Source of the DNA: Thioglobus_B sp964566765 | GTDB lineage: Bacteria > Pseudomonadota > Gammaproteobacteria > PS1 > Pseudothioglobaceae | Length of the DNA stretch: 21,219 nt | Reading direction: 5' to 3' | NCBI GenBank assembly: GCA_964566765.1 | Contig: CAZMJI010000014.1 | Coordinates: forward strand, 1-21,219 | The notes under the pieces: generated by a model | Seen by the model: the letters and a program-made list of their open reading frames with translations, nothing else | What the model was told of the DNA's origin: nothing | Database searches by the model: none | Shown here: positions 14,358 through 21,219 of the stretch, in pieces | Layout: every line of letters begins with the position of its first letter | Position numbering within the stretch: position 1 is the stretch's first letter | Translations under genes and position numbers: made by a program

Positions 14358-15077
14358 CTAGTCTTGATGACAATGATTGTGATGGTGTTCGTAACTCGCC
14401 ATGAGTTCACCCATTTGATCGGCAAATAGGTCATTAAACTGCGAGTCTTTTAACACCACTTCAGGCTGGCCCATGCAGCAAATGTGATGGTATAGACACA
14501 GCACCTGGGTTGATTCCTTCATCACTCGGTGTAGGTCGTGTGAGACCATCAACACACTACAGCCATACTGCTGATGCACGTCCTGAATCAACTGATAGAG
14601 CTGCATTTGTCCATTAACGTCTAAGTTTTGTGCCGGCTCGTCTAGAATCAGCACATCGGGCTTACCCAATAGTGCTCGGGTCAGCAGTACGCGCTGCATC
14701 TCGCCACCAGAGAGTGATTGTAGCGACGCGTTGAGCAGCGCATCCACCCCGCATAGCTCGGCAGTTTGCTCAATGGCAGCAGCATCTGCAGCTTGATTTA
14801 GCGTGAGAAAGCTGTGCACAGAGATTGGGATGTATTCATTTGGGGTAAAGCTTTGCGGCATGTAGCCAATGCGGATATCGTTCGCTTTCACCACCTGGCC
14901 TTGGTCGGGCTTAATAAGACCAATAAGCACTTTAATCAACGAACTTTTACCCGCGCCATTGGGGCCAATCAGGGTGATAAACCCGCCTTGGGTCAATTCA
15001 AAGCTGACCTGGTCTAAGATGGTTTTTTGATCTCGACTCAGACTGATGTTGTTAACGCTGATCAGGGTTTTGGACAT
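14358..15077 (-). CDS. znuC: Zinc ABC transporter ATP-binding protein ZnuC
   Basis: ZnuC is the cytoplasmic ATPase of the high-affinity zinc importer ZnuABC. The product has 239 residues (E. coli 251). Walker A GPNGAGKSS is at 38-46, the Q-loop Gln75 is in GYMPQ, the signature LSGGEMQR is at 122-129, Walker B LILDEP has Asp146-Glu147, and the H-loop His180 is in SHDLH. LCLYHHICCMGQPE and the His-rich tail YEHHHNHCHQD are ZnuC hallmarks that separate it from MntB-like ATPases. The gene is alone: no znuB follows because fixH converges one base away, and no znuA is in view. No Zur box and no Shine-Dalgarno were recognised upstream. The substrate assignment rests on the C-terminal resemblance to E. 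coli ZnuC. Confidence 0.88.
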   Translation of the reverse strand: MSKTLISVNNISLSRDQKTILDQVSFELTQGGFITLIGPNGAGKSSLIKVLIGLIKPDQGQVVKANDIRIGYMPQSFTPNEYIPISVHSFLTLNQAADAAAIEQTAELCGVDALLNASLQSLSGGEMQRVLLTRALLGKPDVLILDEPAQNLDVNGQMQLYQLIQDVHQQYGCSVLMVSHDLHRVMKESTQVLCLYHHICCMGQPEVVLKDSQFNDLFADQMGELMASYEHHHNHCHQD

Positions 15078-15152
15078 GTGAAGGTATCGGTGAATAATGC
15101 CCCTATTTTATCCTACTTCTGCCAACATCCCCTCGTTGAAAAATCGGTAAAA

Positions 15153-15171
15153 TATGCGCTTATGTCGCATA
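15153..15171 (+). promoter_or_regulatory. Small hairpin with the polA start codon in its loop
   Basis: TATGCG (15153-15158) and CGCATA (15166-15171) are inverted repeats around a 7-base loop that contains the polA ATG (15162-15164). If formed, it presents the start codon in a loop. The stem is short and may be chance. Confidence 0.25.
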
Positions 15172-17903
15172 AATTAATTCTGATGGATGGCTCAGCATTT
15201 TTGTTTCGAGCCTATTTTTCCACCCTGTCACAAAACCTCAGCAATGACGAAGGCTTCCCGACGGGCGCTATGTTTGGCGTGATTGGCGCGATCAAACGCC
15301 TGCAACATCAATATCCAGAGGCCGAGATTGTGGCGATTTTTGATGCCAAAGGCAAGAATTTCAGACACGATATCTATCCAGAGTACAAAGCCCATCGCAA
15401 GCCCGCTGATGAGGCATTGATTGTACAAATTGAGCCGTTATATGAGGTCGTGCGTGCCATGGGCTTTCATTTTATGTGTGTTGATGGGGTGGAGGCTGAT
15501 GATGTGATTGCCACCTTGAGCCGACAAGCGGAAGCAAAAAACGTGAAAACTTTGATTGCCAGTGGTGACAAAGATCTGATGCAGCTGATTAGCGACAATG
15601 TCTCGCAGATGGACATGAAGGGCAACATCTTTAAACATGACAATGTGCTAGAGAAAATGGGTGTGCGTCCGGACCAAATTATGGATCTTTTGGCACTCAC
15701 TGGTGACAGCGCCGATAACATTCCAGGGGTGCCTAGCGTGGGCCCAAAAACCGCGATTAAATGGCTACAAACCTATGGAGACTTGGCCACACTGAAGGCG
15801 AATATCCATGAGATTAAGGGCAAGGTGGGTGAAAAACTGCGTGATAATCTGGAGTTGTTAAACCTGTCGCACCGTCTGGTTGAGCTGAAGTTCGATGTTA
15901 TCTTGCCTTGCGATGTTTTTAGTGCTCGCCCTGGCCAAGATACGGCCAAGTTAAAAGCACTGTATCAGAAATACGGCTTTGCCATGTGGCTTAAACAATT
16001 GGGCGAGGACGACAAACCTGCTACTGGTCAGGCCGACACTGAGCAGACAGCTGTTGAAACTCAAGAAGTGACATTAGAAGCCAACCCCATGGTTGAGGAC
16101 TATCATCAGCAAAGCATTCTCAGTCAGCAAGAGTTTGAGGCCTTGGTAACGCGCCTAAAAAGCGCCAAGCGCTTTGTACTGGATCTGGAGACGACGTCAC
16201 TAAACTACCTGCAAGCCCGCATTGTGGGCTGGGTATTTTTAGTGGATAAGGACAGCTATTACGTACCGGTAGCGCACAGTTATTTGGATGCGCCGAAGCA
16301 GTTAGATTTTGACCAGGTGTTGGCACAACTCAAGCCCATTTTAGAGGATGGCTCTATTGGCAAGATTGGCCAAAACCTGAAATATGATCGCCACGTTTTG
16401 GCCAATCATCAAGTGGATTTGCAAGGCATTGTGGAAGACACCATGCTCAAATCCTATGTGCTGAACTCAGTTGCTACTCGACACAATATGGATGACTTGT
16501 CTGAGTATTATCTGAATCATCAGACCATTCATTTTGCTGATGTGGCAGGCACTGGCAAAAAACAACTAACCTTCGATCAGATTGAGCTGGCGGTGGCCGC
16601 ACCGTATGCCTGTGAGGATGTGATTGTCACCGAGTTACTAAACCAGGTGTTGGATGAAAACCTGGCGCAATACCCCAAACTGGTGAAGTTATACCAGCGT
16701 TTGGAATTGCCACTATTGCCAGTGCTGGGTCGTATGGAACGCCACGGCGTTAAGATCGATGTGCAAGCATTGGGCATACAACAAGCAAGCATTGTTGAAC
16801 AGATGAAAACCCTTGAGGAACAAGCCTTTGAGATGGCTGGTGAGTCGTTTAATCTAGAGTCACCCAAGCAAATTCAACAAATCTTGTTCTCCGAAGAAGG
16901 CTTGGGCTTAGAGCCAAAGAAGAAGACCCCCAAAGGCGCACCATCAACCAATGAGGAGGCGCTCAAATTATTAGACCATCCACTGGTGGATTTAATCCTG
17001 AGTTATCGCACCCTAACCAAGCTCAATTCCACTTACTTGGAAGCCTTGCCAAAACAAATTGAGGCGCAAACCGGGCGTCTTCACAGCTCTTATCACCAGG
17101 CAGTGACGGCCACGGGTCGCCTGTCTTCTTCCAATCCCAATCTGCAGAATATTCCCATTCGAACCAGCGAGGGCGCGCGCATCCGCAGCGCTTTTATCGC
17201 GGAGCCGGGCAATGTGATTATTGCCGCGGACTATTCTCAGATTGAGCTCAGAATCATGGCGCACATGTCCCAAGATGCGAATCTACTCGAGGCCTTTGCC
17301 AACAATGTGGATGTGCATAGTGCCACCGCAGCTGAAATCTTTGATCTGCCACTTGATCAGGTGGACAAAGAGCATCGTCGTCGTGCCAAGGCCATTAACT
17401 TTGGTCTGATTTACGGCATGAGCGCCTTTGGCCTGGCCAAGCAAATCGACGTGTCGCGCACCGAGGCTAAGCAATATATCGACACCTATTTTGAAAAGTA
17501 TCCAGGTGTGCTTGAGTATATGGAGCAGACCAAAGAATCTGCCAAGATCCAGGGTTATGTGGAAACGGTGATGGGTCGACGCCTGTATTTGCCAGGGCTG
17601 ACCAATCGCAATAAGATGTTGCAACAACACGCGCTTAGAACCGCCATTAACGCGCCAATGCAGGGTTCCAGTGCGGACATTATTAAACAAGCCATGCTCG
17701 ATATTGACCAGTGGATCGGTCAGGACAATGCAGACATTCGCATGATTATGCAGGTGCATGATGAGTTGGTGTTTGAGGTGAATGCCACAAAGGCCGAGGC
17801 GTTTGCGAATAAAATACAAACGCTGATGACTGAGGCTTACCAATTAGACGTGCCGCTGAAAGTTGATGTGGGTATCGGCCAAAACTGGCAGCAAGCACAT
17901 TAA
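15162..17903 (+). CDS. polA: DNA polymerase I
   Basis: PolA fills gaps, removes RNA primers and takes part in excision repair. The product has 913 residues (E. coli 928). The 5' nuclease domain starts with LILMDGSAFLFRAYF (Asp9) and contains YKAHRKP, ASGDKDLMQL and GDSADNIPGVPSVGPKTA. The 3'-5' proofreading domain looks active: DLE at 341-343, NLKYD (Exo II) and YACED (Exo III). The polymerase domain has motif A DYSQIELR (Asp690), motif B RRRAKAINFGLIYG and motif C QVHDELV (His866, Asp867, Glu868). I chose the ATG at 15162. An upstream in-frame ATG at 15027 lies antisense inside znuC and adds 45 unrelated residues. The 84 bases shared with divergent znuC show no promoter I would trust. argS follows after 14 bases. 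Confidence 0.97.
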   Translation: MSHKLILMDGSAFLFRAYFSTLSQNLSNDEGFPTGAMFGVIGAIKRLQHQYPEAEIVAIFDAKGKNFRHDIYPEYKAHRKPADEALIVQIEPLYEVVRAMGFHFMCVDGVEADDVIATLSRQAEAKNVKTLIASGDKDLMQLISDNVSQMDMKGNIFKHDNVLEKMGVRPDQIMDLLALTGDSADNIPGVPSVGPKTAIKWLQTYGDLATLKANIHEIKGKVGEKLRDNLELLNLSHRLVELKFDVILPCDVFSARPGQDTAKLKALYQKYGFAMWLKQLGEDDKPATGQADTEQTAVETQEVTLEANPMVEDYHQQSILSQQEFEALVTRLKSAKRFVLDLETTSLNYLQARIVGWVFLVDKDSYYVPVAHSYLDAPKQLDFDQVLAQLKPILEDGSIGKIGQNLKYDRHVLANHQVDLQGIVEDTMLKSYVLNSVATRHNMDDLSEYYLNHQTIHFADVAGTGKKQLTFDQIELAVAAPYACEDVIVTELLNQVLDENLAQYPKLVKLYQRLELPLLPVLGRMERHGVKIDVQALGIQQASIVEQMKTLEEQAFEMAGESFNLESPKQIQQILFSEEGLGLEPKKKTPKGAPSTNEEALKLLDHPLVDLILSYRTLTKLNSTYLEALPKQIEAQTGRLHSSYHQAVTATGRLSSSNPNLQNIPIRTSEGARIRSAFIAEPGNVIIAADYSQIELRIMAHMSQDANLLEAFANNVDVHSATAAEIFDLPLDQVDKEHRRRAKAINFGLIYGMSAFGLAKQIDVSRTEAKQYIDTYFEKYPGVLEYMEQTKESAKIQGYVETVMGRRLYLPGLTNRNKMLQQHALRTAINAPMQGSSADIIKQAMLDIDQWIGQDNADIRMIMQVHDELVFEVNATKAEAFANKIQTLMTEAYQLDVPLKVDVGIGQNWQQAH

Positions 17904-17917
17904 AATTACCGCCTATT

Positions 17918-19627
17918 ATGAAAGAACAATTACAACAACTATTAACCCAGTCACTACAGGCTTTGATTGATGAAGGCGTCTTGTCAGAGTTGCCAGCTGC
18001 GATTAGAGTTGATCATGCCAAGGACAAGTCGCAGGGTGACTTTGCCACTAATGTGGCCATGGTGTTGTCAAAGCAAGCAGGTTGCGCGCCGCGCGTATTG
18101 GCTGAGAGCATTGTTGCCCACTTGCAAGGCGCAACCGAGATTGACAAAGTAGAGATTGCCGGCCCTGGTTTTATCAATTTCTTCTTGTCACAAGATTCCA
18201 ATACTCAAGTGATTGAGCAGATTTATCAGCAGGCGCAAGACTTTGGCCTGTGTGACTTTGGCCAGGGTCAAAGCGTATTGTTGGAGTTTGTGTCTGCCAA
18301 TCCAACCGGACCACTACACGTGGGCCATGGTCGTGGTGCTGCTTATGGTGCAACGGTGTCAAACCTACTACGTGCCATTGGCTACCAAGTCGATAACGAA
18401 TATTATGTGAATGATGCAGGGCGTCAAATGGACATTTTGGCTACCAGTGTGTATCTGCGTTATGTTGAGACTGAGCGTTTTCCAGATAATGGCTACCAAG
18501 GCGACTACATCAAGCAGATTGCCAGCACGCTGAGCGGGGTTGATAAATTGGACATCTTTAGCGATGTGCGCCCTGATGAAAAAGACGGCGGCGATAAGGA
18601 GCAGCATATTGACGATCTAATCGCCAACTGCAAAGCGGCCTTGGGCGAGGATTATCGCGTGGTCTTCAAATTGGCGATTGACAGCATTCTGGGCGGCATT
18701 AAACAAGATCTATCTGAGTTTGGTGTGGACTATCAGCAGTGGTTTAGCGAGCAATCCTTAGTGGACTCTGAGTTGTCACAACAAACGGTTGCAGCCCTGC
18801 AAGCCTCAGGCCATATTTACGAAAAAGAGGGTGCATTGTGGTTTAAGACCACAGAGTTTGGTGACGATCTGGATCGCGTGGTAGTGCGTGACAATGGCAT
18901 CCACACCTATTTCGCCTCAGACATTGCCTATCATCGCGAAAAATATGCACGCGGCTATGACAAGATTATTAATATTTGGGGTGCAGACCACCATGGCTAT
19001 ATTGCCCGAGTTAAGGCTTCAATTGCGGCTTTGGACAACGACCCAGACAAGTTAGAGATTTTGTTGGTGCAATTTGCCAACCTCTATCGTGGCGGTGAAA
19101 AAGTGGCGATGTCAACGCGCTCAGGCTCGTTTGTGACCCTGGAAGAATTACGAGAAGAAGTGGGTAATGATGCAGCGCGATTCTTCTACGTGTTGAGAAA
19201 GTCTGAACAACACATGGACTTCGATCTGGATCTGGCCAAATCCAAAACCAACGAAAACCCAGTGTTCTACATTCAATATGCACATGCCCGCATTTGTTCG
19301 GTATTGACCCAGGCAGGTGAGCAGCAATACGTATCCGAGACAGCAGATTTGACCCTATTAACTGAGACTCATGAACAAGAGTTGATCAAGGAGCTTAATC
19401 GCTATCCAGATGTGCTGTTATCAGCAGCCAAAGGCTATGAGCCCCACGTGCTGGCTTACTATTTGCGTGATTTGGCTGGCGCCTTCCACAGTTATTACAA
19501 CAGTTGTGAATTCTTAAGCGCTGAGGCGCAGACGCGAGCGGCGCGTCTCAGATTAATCGGTGCGGTGCGTCAAGTGATTGACAATGGTTTAACCCTATTA
19601 GGCGTGAGCGCACCTGAGAAAATGTGA
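17918..19627 (+). CDS. argS: Arginyl-tRNA synthetase
   Basis: ArgS is the class I synthetase charging tRNA-Arg. The product has 569 residues (E. coli 577). The N-terminal additional domain covers about the first 110 residues (DFATNVAMVLSK, GPGFINFFLS). ANPTGPLHVGHGRG contains the HIGH-type HVGH (134-137). YVNDAGRQM and HTYFASDIAYHREKY line the active site. The KMSKS region is non-canonical, KVAMSTRSG (395-403), a known feature of many ArgS enzymes. The C-terminal anticodon-binding domain contains NPVFYIQYAHARICSV and ends with the DNGLTLLGVSAPEKM block. No Shine-Dalgarno was recognised. It lies 14 bases after polA, and its stop overlaps the GTG start of the next gene by 4 bases, so the three genes probably form an operon. 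Confidence 0.96.
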   Translation: MKEQLQQLLTQSLQALIDEGVLSELPAAIRVDHAKDKSQGDFATNVAMVLSKQAGCAPRVLAESIVAHLQGATEIDKVEIAGPGFINFFLSQDSNTQVIEQIYQQAQDFGLCDFGQGQSVLLEFVSANPTGPLHVGHGRGAAYGATVSNLLRAIGYQVDNEYYVNDAGRQMDILATSVYLRYVETERFPDNGYQGDYIKQIASTLSGVDKLDIFSDVRPDEKDGGDKEQHIDDLIANCKAALGEDYRVVFKLAIDSILGGIKQDLSEFGVDYQQWFSEQSLVDSELSQQTVAALQASGHIYEKEGALWFKTTEFGDDLDRVVVRDNGIHTYFASDIAYHREKYARGYDKIINIWGADHHGYIARVKASIAALDNDPDKLEILLVQFANLYRGGEKVAMSTRSGSFVTLEELREEVGNDAARFFYVLRKSEQHMDFDLDLAKSKTNENPVFYIQYAHARICSVLTQAGEQQYVSETADLTLLTETHEQELIKELNRYPDVLLSAAKGYEPHVLAYYLRDLAGAFHSYYNSCEFLSAEAQTRAARLRLIGAVRQVIDNGLTLLGVSAPEKM

Positions 19628-21219
19628 GTGATTTTGCCTATCGAGACCAAGCCCTAGATCCTGGCAATTCGTTTATTGTCCAGGCACCGGCTGGCTCTGG
19701 CAAGACCGAACTACTGACACAGCGCTATCTCAAATTATTAAGCGTGGCCAGCGCACCGGAGAGTGTACTGGCCATGACCTTCACCAAAAAGGCCGCTGGC
19801 GAACTCTTAAAGCGTGTCGCTGACGCCTTGGTTGATGCTCAGGGCGCCCCGCCAACGCAAGCACACAAGCAAACCACCTATGAGTTAGCCCGCGCGGCGT
19901 TGGCACGTAGCGAAGAGCAAGGCTGGGCGCTATTAGACAATCCTGCTCGACTCAAGATTGTCACCATTGATAGCCTAGCCAGTCTGGTGGTATCGCGCTA
20001 TCCAAGCATTGACCAGCCGTTGCCCAAACAAATCCTAGCCAGCACCTGGGAGGCTGAGCTCTATTATCAAGAGGCGGCACAGCAGGTGTTGAGGTTGATT
20101 AATGAGTCCGAGTACCAACACAGCATTGCCAGTGTGTTGTTACATTTGGATAACGACGTGGGTAAATTCTGCCGCTTATTGATGCAGATGCTGGCCAAGC
20201 GTGACCAGTGGCTGTCAAAGCTTTATCAGCACGGGGCGATTCACCTGCAAACCCTGCAAGAGAGTGCGCAGCGCATTGTTAGCCAACACCTAGAAGCCCT
20301 GCAGCAACAGGCAAGTGCCAATCTGCCAACGGAATTGTTTAGGCTATTGGGTGCCAATACCAACGCAGACTATCAGCAATTAACCCAGGTGCCTGGTGCA
20401 CAACCAGAGGCCTTGGGCCAGTGGCAACACCTCAGGCAATTACTGCTAACGGGCACCGGGACTTGGCGCAAGAGCCTGAATAAAAACCAGGGTTTTCCAC
20501 CTGAGGTTAAAGCGCAGAAAGACGCTTTCTTAGCGTTGTTATCAGCACATCAAAGCGAGTCGTTACGCGCCTTGTTGTTTGAGCTGGACACGCTGCCAGC
20601 GCTGGAATACTCAGATGAGCACTTGCAGGTATTGACGCAGATGGCCGAGGTGTTGAAACTGGCCGTGGCTGAGCTAAACTTGTTGTTTGAGCATGATCAA
20701 ACCACCGACTTTATCCAGCTCTCATTAGATGCGTTGGCTTTGCTAGACAGTCGAGGTGCGCAAGTCAGTGATATGGCGCTATTTTTAGATCATCAGGTCG
20801 AACACCTGTTGGTTGATGAGTTTCAAGACACCTCACTCACGCAATTTGAACTGATTCAGCGTCTGCTGAGTCATTGGTCACCCGGCGAAGGCAAGACTCT
20901 GTTTTTGGTGGGCGACCCAATGCAATCGATCTATCGCTTTCGAGAATCTAAAGTGGGCTTATTCCTGCAGGTCAGAGACCAGGGTATTGGCCCCGTCCGT
21001 CCGACTTTTTTACAATTGACACAAAATTTTCGCTCCAGTCGTGCGGTGATTGAGGGCAACAATACTGTGTTTGCCGCCTTATTTCCCAAAACCGATGACA
21101 TGACCTTGGGTGCGATTCGCTATAGTGCCTCCAGTGTGCCAGACACTGCGCCTGTCTCTGCGGGGGTGGCGATTCAGTATCATGGTTTTGCGGCTGGACG
21201 CTATGACCTGGAGGCCAAC
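19624..21219 (+). CDS. UvrD-family helicase, AddA/RecB-like (3' end outside window)
   Basis: This is an ATP-dependent DNA helicase, probably the helicase or helicase-nuclease subunit of a double-strand-break resection complex. It starts at GTG, overlapping the argS stop as GTGA, and is open for 532 codons to the window edge. Walker A APAGSGKT is at 21-28, motif Ia MTFTKKAAGEL follows, and motif II VDEFQD has Asp398-Glu399. Motif III region GDPMQSIYRFR is at 430-440, followed by LTQNFRSS. GDP-QSIYRFR is the pattern of AddA-type proteins, unlike UvrD (GDDDQSIYGWR). The about 370 residues between motifs Ia and II leave room for the 1B insert of RecB/AddA proteins. Whether it has a C-terminal RecB nuclease domain, and whether an AddB-like partner follows, lies beyond the window. 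The start codon is inferred from homology and coupling. Confidence 0.88.
   Translation, partial: MSDFAYRDQALDPGNSFIVQAPAGSGKTELLTQRYLKLLSVASAPESVLAMTFTKKAAGELLKRVADALVDAQGAPPTQAHKQTTYELARAALARSEEQGWALLDNPARLKIVTIDSLASLVVSRYPSIDQPLPKQILASTWEAELYYQEAAQQVLRLINESEYQHSIASVLLHLDNDVGKFCRLLMQMLAKRDQWLSKLYQHGAIHLQTLQESAQRIVSQHLEALQQQASANLPTELFRLLGANTNADYQQLTQVPGAQPEALGQWQHLRQLLLTGTGTWRKSLNKNQGFPPEVKAQKDAFLALLSAHQSESLRALLFELDTLPALEYSDEHLQVLTQMAEVLKLAVAELNLLFEHDQTTDFIQLSLDALALLDSRGAQVSDMALFLDHQVEHLLVDEFQDTSLTQFELIQRLLSHWSPGEGKTLFLVGDPMQSIYRFRESKVGLFLQVRDQGIGPVRPTFLQLTQNFRSSRAVIEGNNTVFAALFPKTDDMTLGAIRYSASSVPDTAPVSAGVAIQYHGFAAGRYDLEAN

Noticed and set aside
15027..15161. Upstream start for polA
   Set aside because: The extension is antisense to the znuC N-terminus and has no resemblance to PolA. 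MSHKLILMDGSAF at 15162 is the usual beginning.
15078..15161. Zur box or clear promoter between znuC and polA
   Set aside because: No Zur-like palindrome was found, and the TAAAAT matches on both strands lack a properly spaced -35 or an extended -10.
17283..17843. Open frame of 186 codons on the minus strand opposite the polA polymerase domain
   Set aside because: It covers the most conserved polymerase motifs on the other strand, shows no family resemblance and has no ribosome site.
1..21219. Mobile elements, CRISPR arrays, tRNA or rRNA genes, phage or defence islands
   Set aside because: Genes fill the window almost completely, intergenic spaces are under 160 bases, and no direct-repeat arrays, transposases, cloverleaf sequences or rRNA motifs were seen.

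Overview
The window is about 21 kb of ordinary chromosome from a Gammaproteobacterium of roughly balanced base composition. The placement rests on close sequence resemblance to E. coli-type housekeeping proteins (GapA, Pgk, MnmG, RluC, UbiA, DapD, ZnuC, PolA). The aldolase is the class II Calvin-cycle subtype and sits with transketolase, gap, pgk and pyk. That arrangement fits a chemolithoautotroph or methylotroph (for example a sulfur oxidiser), but no RuBisCO, phosphoribulokinase or RuMP gene is in view, so lifestyle is inference.

Layout. (1) 1-5661, + strand: a central carbon cluster of tkt (3' end only), gap, pgk, pyk and fba, ending at a strong terminator. There are hairpins inside the cluster: a weak one after tkt and two tandem terminator-like ones between gap and pgk. 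pgk and pyk lie in one frame, separated by a stop and one codon, and pyk starts at TTG. (2) 5676-11484, + strand: a tight run of mnmG, rsmG, an AsmA/DUF748-like membrane-anchored protein, tatD, rluC and ubiA, with overlaps or gaps of 1-7 bases, closed by a bidirectional terminator. (3) 11505-12320, - strand: dapD. (4) 12351-12478: a dense divergent promoter region holding the dapD extended -10, an FNR-type box, two palindromic elements and a ccoG extended -10 at class II spacing from the box. (5) 12479-14356, + strand: ccoG and fixH, assembly factors of cbb3 oxidase, without the oxidase genes. (6) 14358-15077, - strand: a lone znuC, tail to tail with fixH. (7) 15162-21219, + strand: polA, argS and the first half of an AddA/RecB-like UvrD-family helicase that runs off the end. 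No intergenic stretch exceeds 300 bases. I see no tRNA, rRNA, CRISPR array, insertion sequence, attachment site or origin.

How the genes fit together. Cluster 1 runs the triose and hexose phosphate segment shared by glycolysis, gluconeogenesis and the Calvin or pentose phosphate pathways, and its codon use points to very high expression. Cluster 2 joins tRNA and rRNA modification (MnmG, RsmG, RluC), a TatD nuclease and ubiquinone synthesis. CcoG and FixH with UbiA indicate aerobic or microaerobic respiration ending partly in a cbb3 oxidase, and the FNR-type promoter predicts induction at low oxygen. The last operon groups DNA repair (PolA, helicase) around arginyl-tRNA synthetase.

I did not find a convincing undescribed system. 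The items most worth a second look are regulatory (the ccoG promoter, the gap-pgk terminators, the mnmG leader), the CTA-leucine codon bias of the carbon genes, the 25% GC island inside ubiA, and the small AsmA-like protein.
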